From contig JABCRI010001023.1 of assembly GCA_015143295.1 (NCBI GenBank), positions 25,692-89,691 of the forward strand: 64,000 nt of DNA. The letters run 5' to 3'. Positions 1 to 11,478 of this stretch are shown in pieces. Within the stretch, counting starts at the first letter, position 1; each line of letters starts with the position of its first letter. Position numbers and translations under genes: made by a program. This DNA comes from Tetracentron sinense. Taxonomy: Eukaryota; Streptophyta; Magnoliopsida; Trochodendrales; Trochodendraceae. The notes under the pieces were generated by a model. The model had not been told where the DNA came from. It saw nothing but the letters and a program-made list of their open reading frames with translations, and did not search any database.

Positions 1-2340
1 TGGCCCAAACCCGACCCATTGCTATCCCTAGATATAACTGAGGGTCACATTGTAGGTTTGTGACGTGGCCTTGAATTGATATAAAATTGCTTTCATAAAT
101 TTCTTGATTAATTATTTGTGACAAGATTGTTATTTTATAGTTTTCATTATTCTTGTTAATCAAATCTTGATCTCAGCACACTAGATTTTACCATTGCATA
201 GCCCTACATCAACTTTGGTATCAAAGCTTAAGCTTAAGCTTAGGGAGTGAGTCTTGCATTTAGATTTAGGAGCCCATCATCATTGTTTGCATTGCATTCA
301 TTGTTAGGACACCCTAGAGTCACCTCATGTATGCCCATGCGTCGTGGTTGTGATCACCAGTTCGACATGGAATCTTCACAGTTGACCAAACTTTTAGAGA
401 CCCTCAACGACTGTCTAACAAACTTGGAATCCAAGATGGATGTATGAAATATTGCAATCACTATCAAGTACCACCATCACCTATCTAAATGCAGTAGATA
501 CCTCCCTCCATCATGACGATAATAGAGGTAGTGATAGAGGTGTCAGTGCGATGTGCAGTAGAGAGAGAGCTGGTCCACAATTTCATGAGGTCTATCAGGA
601 TCCATATGATCTCAATGATCATTTAATGAAAACAGTGAAGGTTGAGGCCCCAGTCTTTCAAAGTCAACTCGAACCAAAGACCTTTCTTGACTAGTTATTG
701 GATATGGACCACTATTTTGAGTGGTATGACATATTTGAGAGTCGACGAATTAGGCTTGCAAAAAAAATTAGTGGGCTAAGGCAAACTGTATTGGCCCAAT
801 GTAGAACACTAGATTGAGAGAGCGGGCAAGTATCCCATTGCTCAATAGGGTGAGATGATGGAGAAACTTAGAAAAAATATATTCCCCGATCCTACCAACA
901 AAGGTTATTAAACCAATGGCAATCCCTTCGTCAACGCAAAGTGTCAGCTACTGATTACATTGCAAAATTCGATGAGTACATGATGAGGTGTAATGTAAGA
1001 GAGGAACCTCTCATGACCCTTTCTAGATTTAAAATAGGCCTCTGTCCAGAGCTCCAAAAGGAGTTGATTCCTCACATTGTAAGCACCCTTGAGCATGCTT
1101 ACCATATGGTGCAGGAATTAGAGCGGCTTCTAAAGTCGCAAGTCATTAGGCATTTTTACTCTCTTGGACCTAAGTCTAAACCTACTTCTTCGGTGGTAAA
1201 ACCCAATTCTATGAGTCAGCCACCTAAGGGTCAACCGAATATTCCATTCAATGCTAAATTTGATAAGGAAAAATGAGTAGTTGGTGAGAACTCCAAGGGG
1301 AGTAATCAAACCAGCACTCTAGATGTCAAGGTTTCAGACATTATCCATATCAGTGCCCCATGAAAGACTATACCAAAAACCCGCTTCTTGAGAAAGAAGG
1401 CCATGAGCATAACATTGGAGGTAGTGATGAGGACCGTGAGAATGATTTTGACCCCCAAACAATAGTCATTCACATCATCAGTCCTAAAGAGTTTGAAAAT
1501 GAGGTGAGAGAAGATGTTATGACTCTTGCACTTGTTAATAAAGAAGTTTCCTCTAAGCTTGGTGATGAGTACTCACAAGAGATGGAACCTGTGTTGAGAG
1601 AGTATTAGGATATATTTCCTGAAGAGTTACAAGATAAGCTCTCACCCATGCATGACATCCAGCAAGCAATTACCCTGTTGTCTATACCAAAACTCAAAGT
1701 GTTTGACAATGAGGTAAAGTTCATGAGTTATTTCTAGAAGACACTTTGGCACATGATAGGCATCGGACTTAAGTTTTCATCTGCCTACCACCCACAGACA
1801 GATGACCAAACTGAAGTTGTGAATAGGAGTTTGATCACTTGTTATGATGTCTAGTTGGTGATCACATTAGGACGTGGGATCCATTTTGCATGTAATTGAG
1901 TTTGCATGTAATAATTATGTAAAGAGAACCCTAGTCATGAGTTCATTTGAGGTAGTGCATGGTTATAAGCCTAAGAAACTTATAGATCTCATTCTCATGT
2001 CAGCTACACATAGGTCATCTAAGTCTGCAGACACCTTTGCACATTATATTAATGAATTGCATGTTGAGATTAAGAAACAAATTACCAAGAATAATGATAA
2101 AAATAAACTTGTTGTTGATTCACATTGTAATTACAAGGAATTTCAGGTGGGTGACTTTGTGATTATTCAGGTTAGGCTTGAGCGATTCTGACAAGAGGTT
2201 GCAAAAAAGCTACAAGCTCGCAATGTTGGTCCCTTCATAGTATTGAAGTGTGTTGGTTCCAATGTGTATATTCTAAACCTTTCACCGGACATGGGTATTA
2301 GCCCAATATTCAATGTGGAGGATCTTGTGCTTTTGTGAGG
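1..2340 (+). mobile_element. G: decayed Ty3/gypsy chromovirus remnant
   Basis: Seen: a probable LTR end (about 1-208), a primer-binding-like site, a gag start of chromovirus type (MPMRRG near 330), a gag core (about 690-1280, with LMTLSRFKIGLCPELQKEL) and, after a large missing stretch, the C-terminal part of an integrase with a GPY/F-like module (about 1740-2340, with GPFIVL and DMGISPIFNVEDL). Known: this gag and integrase-tail combination is typical of plant chromoviruses, perhaps CRM-like. Most of pol is absent and the remainder is broken in many places. The left edge runs out of the window and no second LTR or TSD was found. It is probably the oldest element here. Confidence 0.75.
216..227 (+). 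other. Primer-binding site of remnant G
   Basis: TGGTATCAAAGC is one base away from TGGTATCAGAGC, the initiator-Met tRNA primer site common in plant LTR elements. It lies about 8 bases after the probable LTR end, followed by a short leader and the gag start. Confidence 0.6.
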
Positions 2341-3068
2341 TCCAGCAGTCCCACCCCCTAAATGTTGTGTTTTTTTCATCTATAATACATCTCCCATCCC
2401 TTAATGCTGTGTTTTTTTCCAAGAAAATTGAGGGAAGCGGAGAAAAGAAAATCAATTGTCCTAGTGTATTATGATAAACAGAGAAAATCAAGGAGGAATT
2501 TTCTTGTTGTTGTTTGGTTCCCAAGAAAATTTGTTGAAAAAGCTTCTTCACAGGGTTTGTTAATGATCCTCCATGCCTCAAATATGAGCAATCTGATAGC
2601 GAGAAGGGAGAGAAAGACTCTTCCTTGCAACCTGTAGCAGTGTTGGATATTTAAAACGAATACATGAAAAAGGGCAACCTTGCATTAAGTGTGGGTGTGG
2701 TTTCAATATGTATTGAATAGTCCCATATGGAATATTTACTTATGCATTTTCAAACATATATAGTAGAGTTGGAAGAAGGCTTGGGCCTTCAAAGGGCATT
2801 GGAAATTGTTACCTATCCCCCAATGTTGCTTGTGACTCTACTATGCCCAAATAACCAAACACACACACACACACGGGCTGGGACAGGCTGGGTTGGGCTA
2901 TAAATGAAATACAAATTTTTTTTTTGGTCCTTCTCATTTAAATGTTTTTAAAGAAGTCCAAAAAAATTTTAAATGATAACTGTTTTTGATAGCTAGGAAT
3001 TGACTGCTGGTCTTTGGAAACTTTCCAACTGAATTTACTATTTTTTGTCTCACTTCTTTCTCTGTCTG
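2341..3068. other. Unassigned AT-rich spacer
   Basis: No gene or clear element is recognised. It holds a CA microsatellite near 2859-2874 and a weak short duplication around 2345-2425. Together with 20259-21227 it was continuous before element A inserted. It may be part of the last intron of RLF (inference, because the RLF 3' exon has not been found). Confidence 0.4.
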
Positions 3069-3073
3069 AGCAT
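3069..3073. repeat. Target-site duplication of A (left)
   Basis: AGCAT directly precedes the TGTAAGCACC start of the 5' LTR. The identical AGCAT follows the 3' LTR at 20254-20258. Confidence 0.9.
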
Positions 3074-3396
3074 TGTAAGCACCTGATTTTTACACCCCAT
3101 CCTAACTATAGTTAAAGCCCATTTTAACTATGGTTATCCCCTCACATCAACCCCAGTCCCTTAAACCTAGGTAAGCCTCTAGTCAAACCCTAGTAATTCC
3201 TAAGACTCAAAATCGTGTCCTAAACCCTCACCTTAGTTAAACCCTACCCTTAGGACCAAACCCTAGGTGACCTTAGCATAACCCATGACCTATAGGGCCT
3301 GACCCAGACCTCAGAATCATTAAGGCCCAAAAGCACTAAAGCCCAAGTCCCATAACCCGTATGTGCAGGCCCAGGCCCAATTCATATAGATGTCAG

Positions 3397-3470
3397 AATG
3401 TCGGTAGTCGATCTACCGACATTTATTTTAAGCCTTGTTTCAAGCTATCGGTAGACCTTCTACCGACATC
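3397..3470 (+). promoter_or_regulatory. Paired dyad repeats in U3 of A
   Basis: Two inverted repeats sit 150-220 bp upstream of the TATA box. The first (3397-3424) is TCGGTAG, 5-base loop, CTACCGA, extended by AATG/CATT. The second (3446-3470) is TCGGTAG, short loop, CTACCGACATC. The first is kept with a changed loop in the 3' LTR (18185-18212); the second is only partly kept there (18234-18253). They may be protein-binding dyads or hairpins; function is inferred only from repetition and position. Confidence 0.5.
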
Positions 3471-4177
3471 TTTAAGTTACGAGTTGCAGGCCTGCAACAC
3501 CCCTGCACACTCTACCTCCACCTCGGTTTCTCCCTTCTCAACCCTTAGTCGACCTTACCTTGGTCCAATACCCTCCTCTCCCTTCTTCTAAATCCCTTTT
3601 TGGTCCCTTAGGAGCTTCCCTATAAAAACCCAATGCCACCACAGTTCATACGATGGGCATTTTTTTAGAGGAGAACCCCTGCTACAAAACCGAAATCCTC
3701 ACCCCTCTTCACACCCTTGGTTCGGTTCTAGGCTTCCCCTAGACCTACCTCTCCCCTCCCCTACTTGTGTAGCACCATCGGAGCGCCACCACCTTGCATA
3801 GGTAGCACCCCCCCATTTGGCAGGAACAGAGCATTGGGTAGGGACACCCCTACCCATTTTTTTACGGCTTTAACATCCTTGTGAGCCTCTGGTCATCTCC
3901 AGGGGACCTTTTTACGTTTTTTTGCTGTTGGCTAGTATAAACGAATCCACACAGGGTGTTCACCCACCTAAACCATAGGTGTGGTGAACCCCATCGGGCA
4001 TAACAAACTCCATAGAGCTCTCAGAGCCATTACAGAACCTTATGGGGGCCCCTCACATCATGAGGGAGCCCCTAGTAATCTCTGTGCATAGCCCCCGTTG
4101 GCATAAACCGGATTTTCAAAAATATCAGGAATTGCGGTAATACCAGTACCGCCATTCCTGGTAGAGCTGGTTTTTCT

Positions 4178-4463
4178 TTTGTCGGCAGTCCAACTACTAA
4201 CACTCTGTTTCTGCCTTATTTCAGTAGGGTCGGTAATCCATCTACCGCCAATTTGCTGTTGCTGTCACAGTGACTTTGCAGCTCTGTGGGACCCACTCCA
4301 GGCATCCCTTGGGCCCCACACAGAGCCTGATCTCTTCCCTGGAGTCCCCTCTACACTCCCCCACCCTCGGTTTACCTCGGGTTACAGCTTAACCCTAGTT
4401 AGCTGTTAAAAAAACACTGAACAAAAACACTGTATACAGGTCGGTAATCCAATTACCGACATT
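4178..4463 (+). promoter_or_regulatory. Further TCGGTA/TACCGA dyads in R/U5 of A
   Basis: More dyads of the same design lie downstream of the inferred start: a degenerate one near 4180-4203, one at about 4228-4253 (GTCGGTAATCCATCTACCGC) and one at 4440-4461 (TCGGTAATCCAATTACCGA). In the 3' LTR the equivalent of the first is better matched (about 18972-18994), so the ancestral LTR probably had all of them. Confidence 0.4.
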
Positions 4464-5470
4464 ATCTTTATTTTTGTTCTGGTCTTTTGCAGGGGCCCAG
4501 GCCTGGTAGGAGGCCACTTTAGGCCCTGCCTAGCCCCCTGGGCCCACCTCGGACTATACTAGACCCCTTAACTGTGGTTAAATCCACATCCGATTAACAT
4601 TTAAAGGTGGCTAAGCACCCCTTAACCCCACAAACATTGGAAAATTAAATGGACATTCCAAAAAATATCATCAGACCATAATACTGCCTTTGGCCCTCTC
4701 CCTAACCCTGGTTAGTAACCCTAACCACAGTTAGACCCCCTTTACTGTGATTAGCAACCCTAATCGTAGTTAACTTCGGTTTACGGCCTACTGGGCCTAA
4801 AAACCAAGTCTACCGGACTAACCTCGGCCTACCGGGCCCCGCCTTAGCCTACCAGGCTATAGCTCACTCACCCTTTACTGTGGTTAGCAACTCTAACTAC
4901 AGTTAGTTCGGTCTAATCCCGGTTAGCAACCCTAACCCAGGCCGAACTCCTTCCTAGTCTACCGGACTCCTCCTTAAGCCTACCGGGCTTATATACCTTG
5001 CACTTGACCCTCCTTGGTCAACCAGACCCTAGTCTACCAGACTAGTCCATGTTAGCCACCCTTAGTGCACACATACACACGCCCCTAGCCTCGGCATAGG
5101 CTCACGTGCCTGAACTACGCTCAGTCTGATCTCACCCTATGAGTACGTAGGTAGCCCAACATTGGCCCGACCCCAGTTAGCTTTTCCCTTCTTGGATTAG
5201 CGTTCACTTAAACATTTCGGCATTCTAAACAAGATGAAGTTTATTTGGCTTAAACCCGGGGAGTACGAAACCGTTGTAAAACGGAAGCCTCGGGGTGCCT
5301 AACACCTTCCCCGGACTTAACCGAACCCCTTACCCTGATCTCTCTCGTGGACCAAGACTTTATCCAAAACTGCGGGTGACTTATCCCTTCTGAATGAATA
5401 GGTGGCGACTCTCAAAAACCCGTGAGCCACAAACAACATTGGGGAAGTGAATTTCCCGCGCTCACAGCTC

Positions 5471-5488
5471 TGGCGACTCTGCTGGGGA
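5471..5488 (+). other. Primer-binding site of A
   Basis: TGGCGACTCTGCTGGGGA lies four bases after the 5' LTR. It matches the primer-site type of Tat/Ogre elements, reported to be tRNA-Arg in described Ogre families (from memory; the tRNA match was not computed). Confidence 0.75.
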
Positions 5489-6355
5489 TCGTTAATCAGG
5501 GTTCAACCAGGAACCCGGGTTTAAGCCAACTAAACCTTACACTTGTATAAAATGCCTAAGCGTTTAAACTAAACACTAATCATTTTACAACTCTTGATTA
5601 ATTGTGTACTGTGCATCCATACATGTCATAGTAGTGTAATTAATCTCATTCAACCCAGTAGACAGGCTTATTACGTTAACGGATACTGGATGATCATCCT
5701 CAGTGTCAGTGACTTAAATGTCTTGGAGGTCCGCGGAGTTACTCTTGTTGGATTCTGGATGATCATCCTCAGTGTCCCTTAGGGAAGGATTCTGAACGCT
5801 CCCGCTTACACCAATCATCCCTTTTCAGGTATGTTCTATACCGGAGAGTTGTATATACGGTGTTAAGTGATCCCCCCATCCTACTAGAAACACCCTTGCA
5901 TCAAACCAGCATTCATACATGTAGTCTAGGCTTCGGTATAGTCTACAAGCAGTCCATTCTGGAAGAGCTACAACAAACCCTAACCTGCTTACACCCTATA
6001 CCTATCCCCAATCATGGTTGACTACCCGGGCACATTCTACCCGGATAACCACCCACTCAGGGGCATGTAATGAGCCAAACCTGTGCTTGTAATAAACTAC
6101 ATCCAGCCCTGCTTCCCGACATAACGTATAGGGTCTAAATCCCAGGCAGACAGGCCTTTACTAGGCCTGTTCCAACCTTGATCTGATAGGTCCCTCGGTT
6201 TCCAACAACGTGGGCTAAAGCACGTCGGACCTCCGTCCGTCTGCCCTATCAGATCACGTATGCCGTGTCACACCCAAACAAAATCTGCATCATCATTTTT
6301 GCATCCCATCTACATACACAGTGCACTCACAGAGTTTGTATCATTGTCTAGGTAA
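5489..6355 (+). other. 5' leader of A
   Basis: About 870 bp between the primer site and ORF1. It holds a short direct repeat around GATGATCATCCTCAGTGTC (near 5690 and 5757) and no convincing coding frame. Its last part, with CAGTGCACTCACAGAG upstream of ORF1, is recognisable in B (48974-49041) and C (63890-64000). Confidence 0.6.
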
Positions 6356-8140
6356 ATGGCAGGCCCTTCAGGGGTAACTCAGTTCATGAGCCGACAATCC
6401 CGACCTGTGCATCTAACTTCTCAGGGGGCATGTGATGACAACCTCCAGGCTTCAATTGGGGCTTTCACCTCGAGTCAACGTCTTAGTTGGGCTCAATACT
6501 ACAAAACCCGGAATATCCTAGACCTATCTGTAGTTAACCCGGACTCGTGCCTCATGAACACTGCTATCCAGTGCTGGAGCCTATCTCACATGATATTTTG
6601 TTTTGGTAAGAACGAGCTCTGCCTAACACTGGAAGAGATTCAGCGCATTCTGGGGTTAAACATGGATGGCGAAGCCATAGTACCGCGCTACAAGACAACA
6701 TACCAGGCAGACCTATCCAGGTTCTTGCATATCAAGTCTACCTGCTTGCAGCCTGATCCTAACGGTTCTTTTGATCAGATATGCATGTCTTTTCTCAAAA
6801 AGAAGTACAAGCGCAAATAGAACCCTGACTCCATTTCAGCAGAACTTCCCGATCTCAATGCCCTTGCAATGATAACCATGTCTCAACTGGTGTTCCCAAG
6901 GTGTTGTTTGCTCGTCGAGGCAATTCTGGTCGGGATCATCGAGGACATGCACAACTCCTGCTCGGTTCTACCAATCATCCTAGTCGAGCTTCTCAGAGCT
7001 TTCAACGAGTCTGCAAACCGCAGAAAAGGCATCTTCCATGCCAGTGCACCTCTCTTACATCTCTGGTTGGTAAGTCACTTGCATACAATCATTTCAGTAC
7101 CGGACGGCATCCGCGACGCTTACAGTCTGCCTCAGAAGATTTCTCAGAATCAAGGGCCGATAGTAACTACAGATGTTGGAGAGCTCTATCAGCTCCTCCA
7201 AAATCTTTCAGAGGAAGAAATCACTTGGCAATGCAATTAGCTTGTGTTAAACAGGCTACCCCGTGTTGTCATCACCGGTAGACAATGCATGATTCTTGCT
7301 AGTCTAACAGGCTCCGCAGTCTATACACCACTCTAAGTCCTCTGACAGTTTGGACTCCCTCAGTTTATCCTCGTGATAGACCAGTAGGAAAATGATTGGA
7401 TCACCTTCATAGTGCACTCCGACAACCTCACCCGGCACTTCCAATCAGCTTGGCGCAGCTCCAGACGAGACTAATGGCCCGGCTTCATGGTCTTATCAGG
7501 GCCATCAACCAACTCGATATACCGACAATGGGTGGATAATCCTGACATTCTACCCGACATGCCTGCACCTAGGGAACTGCTCACACCCGTTGCAGCTCCA
7601 TCACAAGGAACCATACCCCTAGCAGAGATGGTGGTTCCTTGGACAGACTTCTTCTTGGAGAGATAGCTCCAGATATAGCAGAAATGGAAGAAGCTACGGA
7701 AAGAACAACGTGTGTTCAGGCAGTAGGAAGCAAAACAAGGCCATGAACTCCAGGTCATAGAAGAACAGGTTGAACAATTGGAACAGACAATCCAATCTCT
7801 TCACAGGAGACGCCGACGTGACGCCAGGGAAACTGCCGTCATCCGGACCCAGCTTCACTTCCACCAAGAACAGCTTGATAGTGCAAAGGCGGAGATGACC
7901 TCCCGTATCCAATAATTTGGATATTGCATGTTCAGCGCTACCGGAACCCTTACGCGCATGGAGGTTGAAGTCACGTCCCTCCAGTAACAGATCATGGATC
8001 TTGAGGGCGTGCCTCATCTACTTGACTTTGCGATCCCCGAAGGGCCTACCGAGGATCGAGTCTTTTTCCTCTTTCTTTGAGTCACACTATCCATGTACCC
8101 ACTGCACTCTTCATGCATCAATGAAAATCTTTTTCTAGCA
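6356..8140 (+). pseudogene. ORF1 region of A (Ogre accessory protein)
   Basis: This is the extra open reading frame that Ogre elements carry upstream of gag; its role is unknown. The start MAGPSGVTQF follows the leader. The N-terminal part contains LDLSVVNPDSC, SHMIFCFGKNELC and LTLEEIQRILGLNMDGEAIV. This pattern of an aromatic/FGK segment followed by 'LTLEE..LGL..DGE' resembles plant mobile-domain or DUF7745-like proteins (family resemblance from memory, not searched). The rest is rich in glutamine and charged residues. Homologous ORF1 regions occur in B (47220-48973) and C (62100-63880), so it is a stable part of the family. The region is broken in several places. Confidence 0.7.
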
Positions 8141-8148
8141 TCTACCTT

Positions 8149-9500
8149 TTGCCCTCATGCATAATCATGATTAGCTGTTGCATTCTTTTCAGTTGCATGA
8201 GCCGACCTATGACTCATTCTCTGACTGCGATTCTCGTAGAAGCAGTAGCTACCAACGCAGTCTTGACGGAAGTACCAATCACAGAGATACCCCCTTGCAT
8301 AGTCCGATCAGAGAAAAGCTCCTACACAGTACAATCGGAAAGCAATACAGGATCGATGGCAGAACCTGCAGATCAGCACCAGCGGACCACGGGGATCCTA
8401 CAATCATATGACAGAGACATAGCAGCCATGCAGGCGAAGCTTGACAGTGTTCTGGAATCCCTAAAGATTCTGATTGGTACCCGGACCGAAGAACCCTCCA
8501 CCCGGATCCCAACCGAAGAACCAGGCGAGCGACCTACACCTGAGCCTCGCCATTTCCCCTTCATCATACCTAATCCAATACCCGCAACAGGCGGAGGAGA
8601 GGAATATGACCAGTACGAAGAGCAGCCGAAGATCTCACACGTCCACCAGGACCAACCGTCATCCTCAGATCCAAACCCTTCCTTACAAGACGAGATCAAG
8701 CAGATGAAAGAGGAGATGAGAAGAATGAAATGTACATCCACCAGTACAAGTCTATCACTGGAAGACTTAACCTTTTCATCAGGGGCTGCTGTTCCCGCAG
8801 GTTTCAAGGTCCTAGACTTTGATAAATATGATGGCTCGGGCTGTCCAAAACAACACTTGCAGTTATACTTGGGGGACATGCTCCAGCATAATAAAAACCA
8901 ACCTTTACTCATCCAGTACTTTCAGAAGAGTCTGAAGGGGGCAGCCCTTACATGGTGGATGTCGGTAGACAAGCAGAAAGTCAAGACCTAACAGGATGCC
9001 ATGGACAGTTTCATAGAGCAGTACTCCTTGAACCAGGAGCTTCGCCCTCAAAGAAGCCAGCTCGAACAGCTAAGCCAGTGCAACAACGAATCATTTCTGG
9101 AGTACACCACCCGTTGGAGGAAAATGGCAGCAAAGATCCTAACTCCTATCCCCAAGGAGGAACTAGCAGGCATGTTCATGAGCACCCTGAAGCAGCCCTA
9201 CTCTACACTCATGGTGACCTTACCGGTAGTGGACTTCGGCACTATCGTCAGGACAGGGGCCCGTATCGAGACTGCTATTAAGAGCGGGGCCATTCATTCC
9301 AATTTAGGACTTGATTCCCCCAAGTCAACGACCTCATCTAGCAGAAAATATTGGTCCCCAGGACCACAGAAAGAAGGAAGATGTACATATGATTGGTTTT
9401 ACGCCACCCATAAGATTACCAGCTCCAACAGCTTAGCAACAGTTAGTTAGCAGGAATACCTGGCCAGCCCGACCAACTCAGGGGCAAAACCGTCCTCCCA
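8149..9500 (+). pseudogene. gag region of A
   Basis: Encodes the structural protein that would form the particle. The best-kept part has FDKYDGSGCPKQHLQLYLGDM, LKGAALTWWMSVDKQ, then NESFLEYTTRWRKMAAKI and PKEELAGMFMSTLKQPYS, the typical plant gypsy gag signature. A proline- and glutamate-rich linker with predicted coiled-coil character precedes it. Matching stretches are 45911-47200 (B, minus) and 60050-62100 (C, minus). Broken, few interruptions. Confidence 0.8.
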
Positions 9501-9559
9501 GAAAGCACACCCGCAGTGAATGAAGGCATCATCAGACCCTCTTACCGATCACCTGTCAT

Positions 9560-11176
9560 AATCCCTTCCCTCAATCAAATATAAAGATTGTTCAGTCTTA
9601 AACCTAGATACCCACCCCTGAGCAGATCATCTACACAATTCCTTGCCCTGCAAATTGGCCAACAGCTCCAGTTCAAGCCTCAACCTCTTCAGGCCCTGTT
9701 CGAATCCCTTACATCCCAGAGCCTCCTTTTAACCTCAACCGAGTACCCGCTCCTCGTTCTCTCGTCCTTAAAAGTGAGAGCATAGCCTACCTAACCTGAT
9801 CTGGCCGGGTATATCAACCTCCTGCAACAGAGCCGGCAAAGGTGAAGAATACAGAAAAAGAGAAAGCAGGGGTATCAGACCCTCAGAAAGAAGCAACAAA
9901 TTCAACAGTTTTATTGAAAATCCTGGAAAAAGCAGAGGAATTCAGTATCACTCAACAATTGAGCAAGGTCCCAACACAGATGTCCATCTTGGGTCTTCTT
10001 TTCACTTCAGAGTATCACAGGAAGCAACTGCTCCAAGTATTTGGCAATGCCCATGTAACGCCAGACATAACGCCCGAGAAACTGGGGCAAATGGTATGGC
10101 AAATCCTTGAACCCAAAGTCATCTCCTTCACAGAAGAGGAGATACCGGACAGTGACAGGGACCATACCCGGGCTTTGTACATTCCAGTACAGTTATGGAC
10201 CGAACATTATCATCGGTGCTCATCGACAATGGCTCCGGCCTGAACGTCTGCACACTCTCCACACTACAAAAACTGGGCTTGGACCTCAGTCAAGTGGAGA
10301 AGAGACCTATGACCATCAGGGCCTTTGATAATACCACCAGGCAAAACCTAGGGGACATTGACCTGACCATCGGGGTCGGACCTGCTCAGTTCTTAACAAA
10401 CTTTCAGGTGGTGAACGGCCAGCCTCTTTCACGCTACTCCTAGGGAGGCCATGGATCTATGCGGCTGGAGCCATTCCCTCGTCTTTGCATCAAAGAATCA
10501 AGTTCATCCAGGATGACCGTCTGATTGTCATTCCGTCTGAAGAGTTGGCAAATTCCTTTGGGGACATCCAAGAGCTGGGGCAAGGCACTGCCTTCATGAC
10601 ATTCCAGTTCAAGCAGGTCAGTTCTATCACCCAGGTAGAAATCAAGGCAAGCAAGCAGTGCCACTGTTTGTCAGAATGATGGCCAGAATGAACTATCAGC
10701 CCGGAAGTGGTCTCGGTGCCAGGAATCAGGGCATGAAGAAAAGATACACGCCTCCTCGTTATACACCTCCCTTTGGTTTGGGATACAAGCCCAGATACGA
10801 GGACTACCTTTCTAAGCTGACTAGGAAGAGTAGACAATCGGTGAAACCTGAACCCCGACCACACATCTCTGTAACCTTCCCCGTGGGAATCCATGAGACT
10901 TACCCGGAAACCTCTCCTGCACCCGTTGGCTTAACACCCCAGCCCAGTGATGAGTCTTCAGGGATTCCAGAACCCGAAGTGTTCGCTATGGCCCAGATGT
11001 TCGACGAGCTAACTTTCGAAGATGCTATCGAAGTAGAATATCCAGCAGGAGAGCAGGTCTGCACCCTCTCCAACAGCGTCGAAGCGTCATCAAATTGCCA
11101 ACCACTAATCCATTGGTGGACTGAGGCTCTCACCATCGAGGCCAACCAGGGCCAGGGCAAACACAGTGCAGGACAG
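9560..11176 (+). pseudogene. Protease and G-patch-like region of A
   Basis: Contains the aspartic protease core (SSVLIDNGSGLNVCTL, near 10210-10250, with the D-N/T-G triad region), the following FDNTTRQNLGDIDL and VGPAQFLTNFQVV segments, and a glycine-rich G-patch-like motif (MNYQPGSGLGARNQGMKKRY, near 10690-10745), which is usual after the Tat protease. An acidic tail follows, with WWTEALTIEAN just before the intron donor. Broken. Confidence 0.75.
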
Positions 11177-11478
11177 GTTGGTCCGAGACACCAGTGAACT
11201 AGCATCACCCTTCTCCTCCATCTACTTCTCTTTTGCTCCCGTTTGTAAAATCCAAAAGTCAGGCCACTGTCGGCCTCTTTTTGTTGGAGTCTTTTTGTAA
11301 CAAGTCATTTTGAAAATCAGATTGTTTTGACTCAAAAATCATGTTTTCGAAAAAAACATTTCATATCGGCTGATGACGAAATCACACGGACTCTTCCCCT
11401 GGAAGGCCTAGTGTCCTGAAGCCAACAAATCATCATTATCATCAAAGCATGCTAAACTAAAGCTAATTGATTTACCAG
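11177..11478 (+). other. Putative Ogre-type intron of A (protease/RT)
   Basis: A 302-bp non-coding segment between protease and RT, with donor CAG/GTTGGTCC and acceptor TTTACCAG. Known: Ogre elements splice an intron at this position. The same-length, similarly bounded segment is present in B (30129-30427) and C (58510-58807), and coding similarity resumes right after the acceptor in all three. Splicing has not been shown here. Confidence 0.7.

Larger units (their letters stand above)
3074..5466 (+). repeat. 5' LTR of A
   Basis: 2393 bp, starting TGTAAGCACC and ending GCGCTCACA. A TATA box (TATAAAA, 3621-3627) puts the transcription start near 3650, so U3 is only about 0.55 kb and R/U5 is long. 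It is rich in short repeats of the types CCTACCGGGC and GGTTAG/CTAACC, and carries several TCGGTAG/CTACCGA dyads. The partner copy is 17888-20253. Confidence 0.95.

Noticed and set aside
2282-2637. Short opposing frames next to remnant G
   Set aside because: Antisense to the integrase tail or in low-complexity DNA; no family match.
3110-5000. CCCTAACC/TAAACCCTAG words considered as telomere-like repeats
   Set aside because: Irregular, interspersed with other words, and part of the LTR of A; no run of the plant TTTAGGG repeat.
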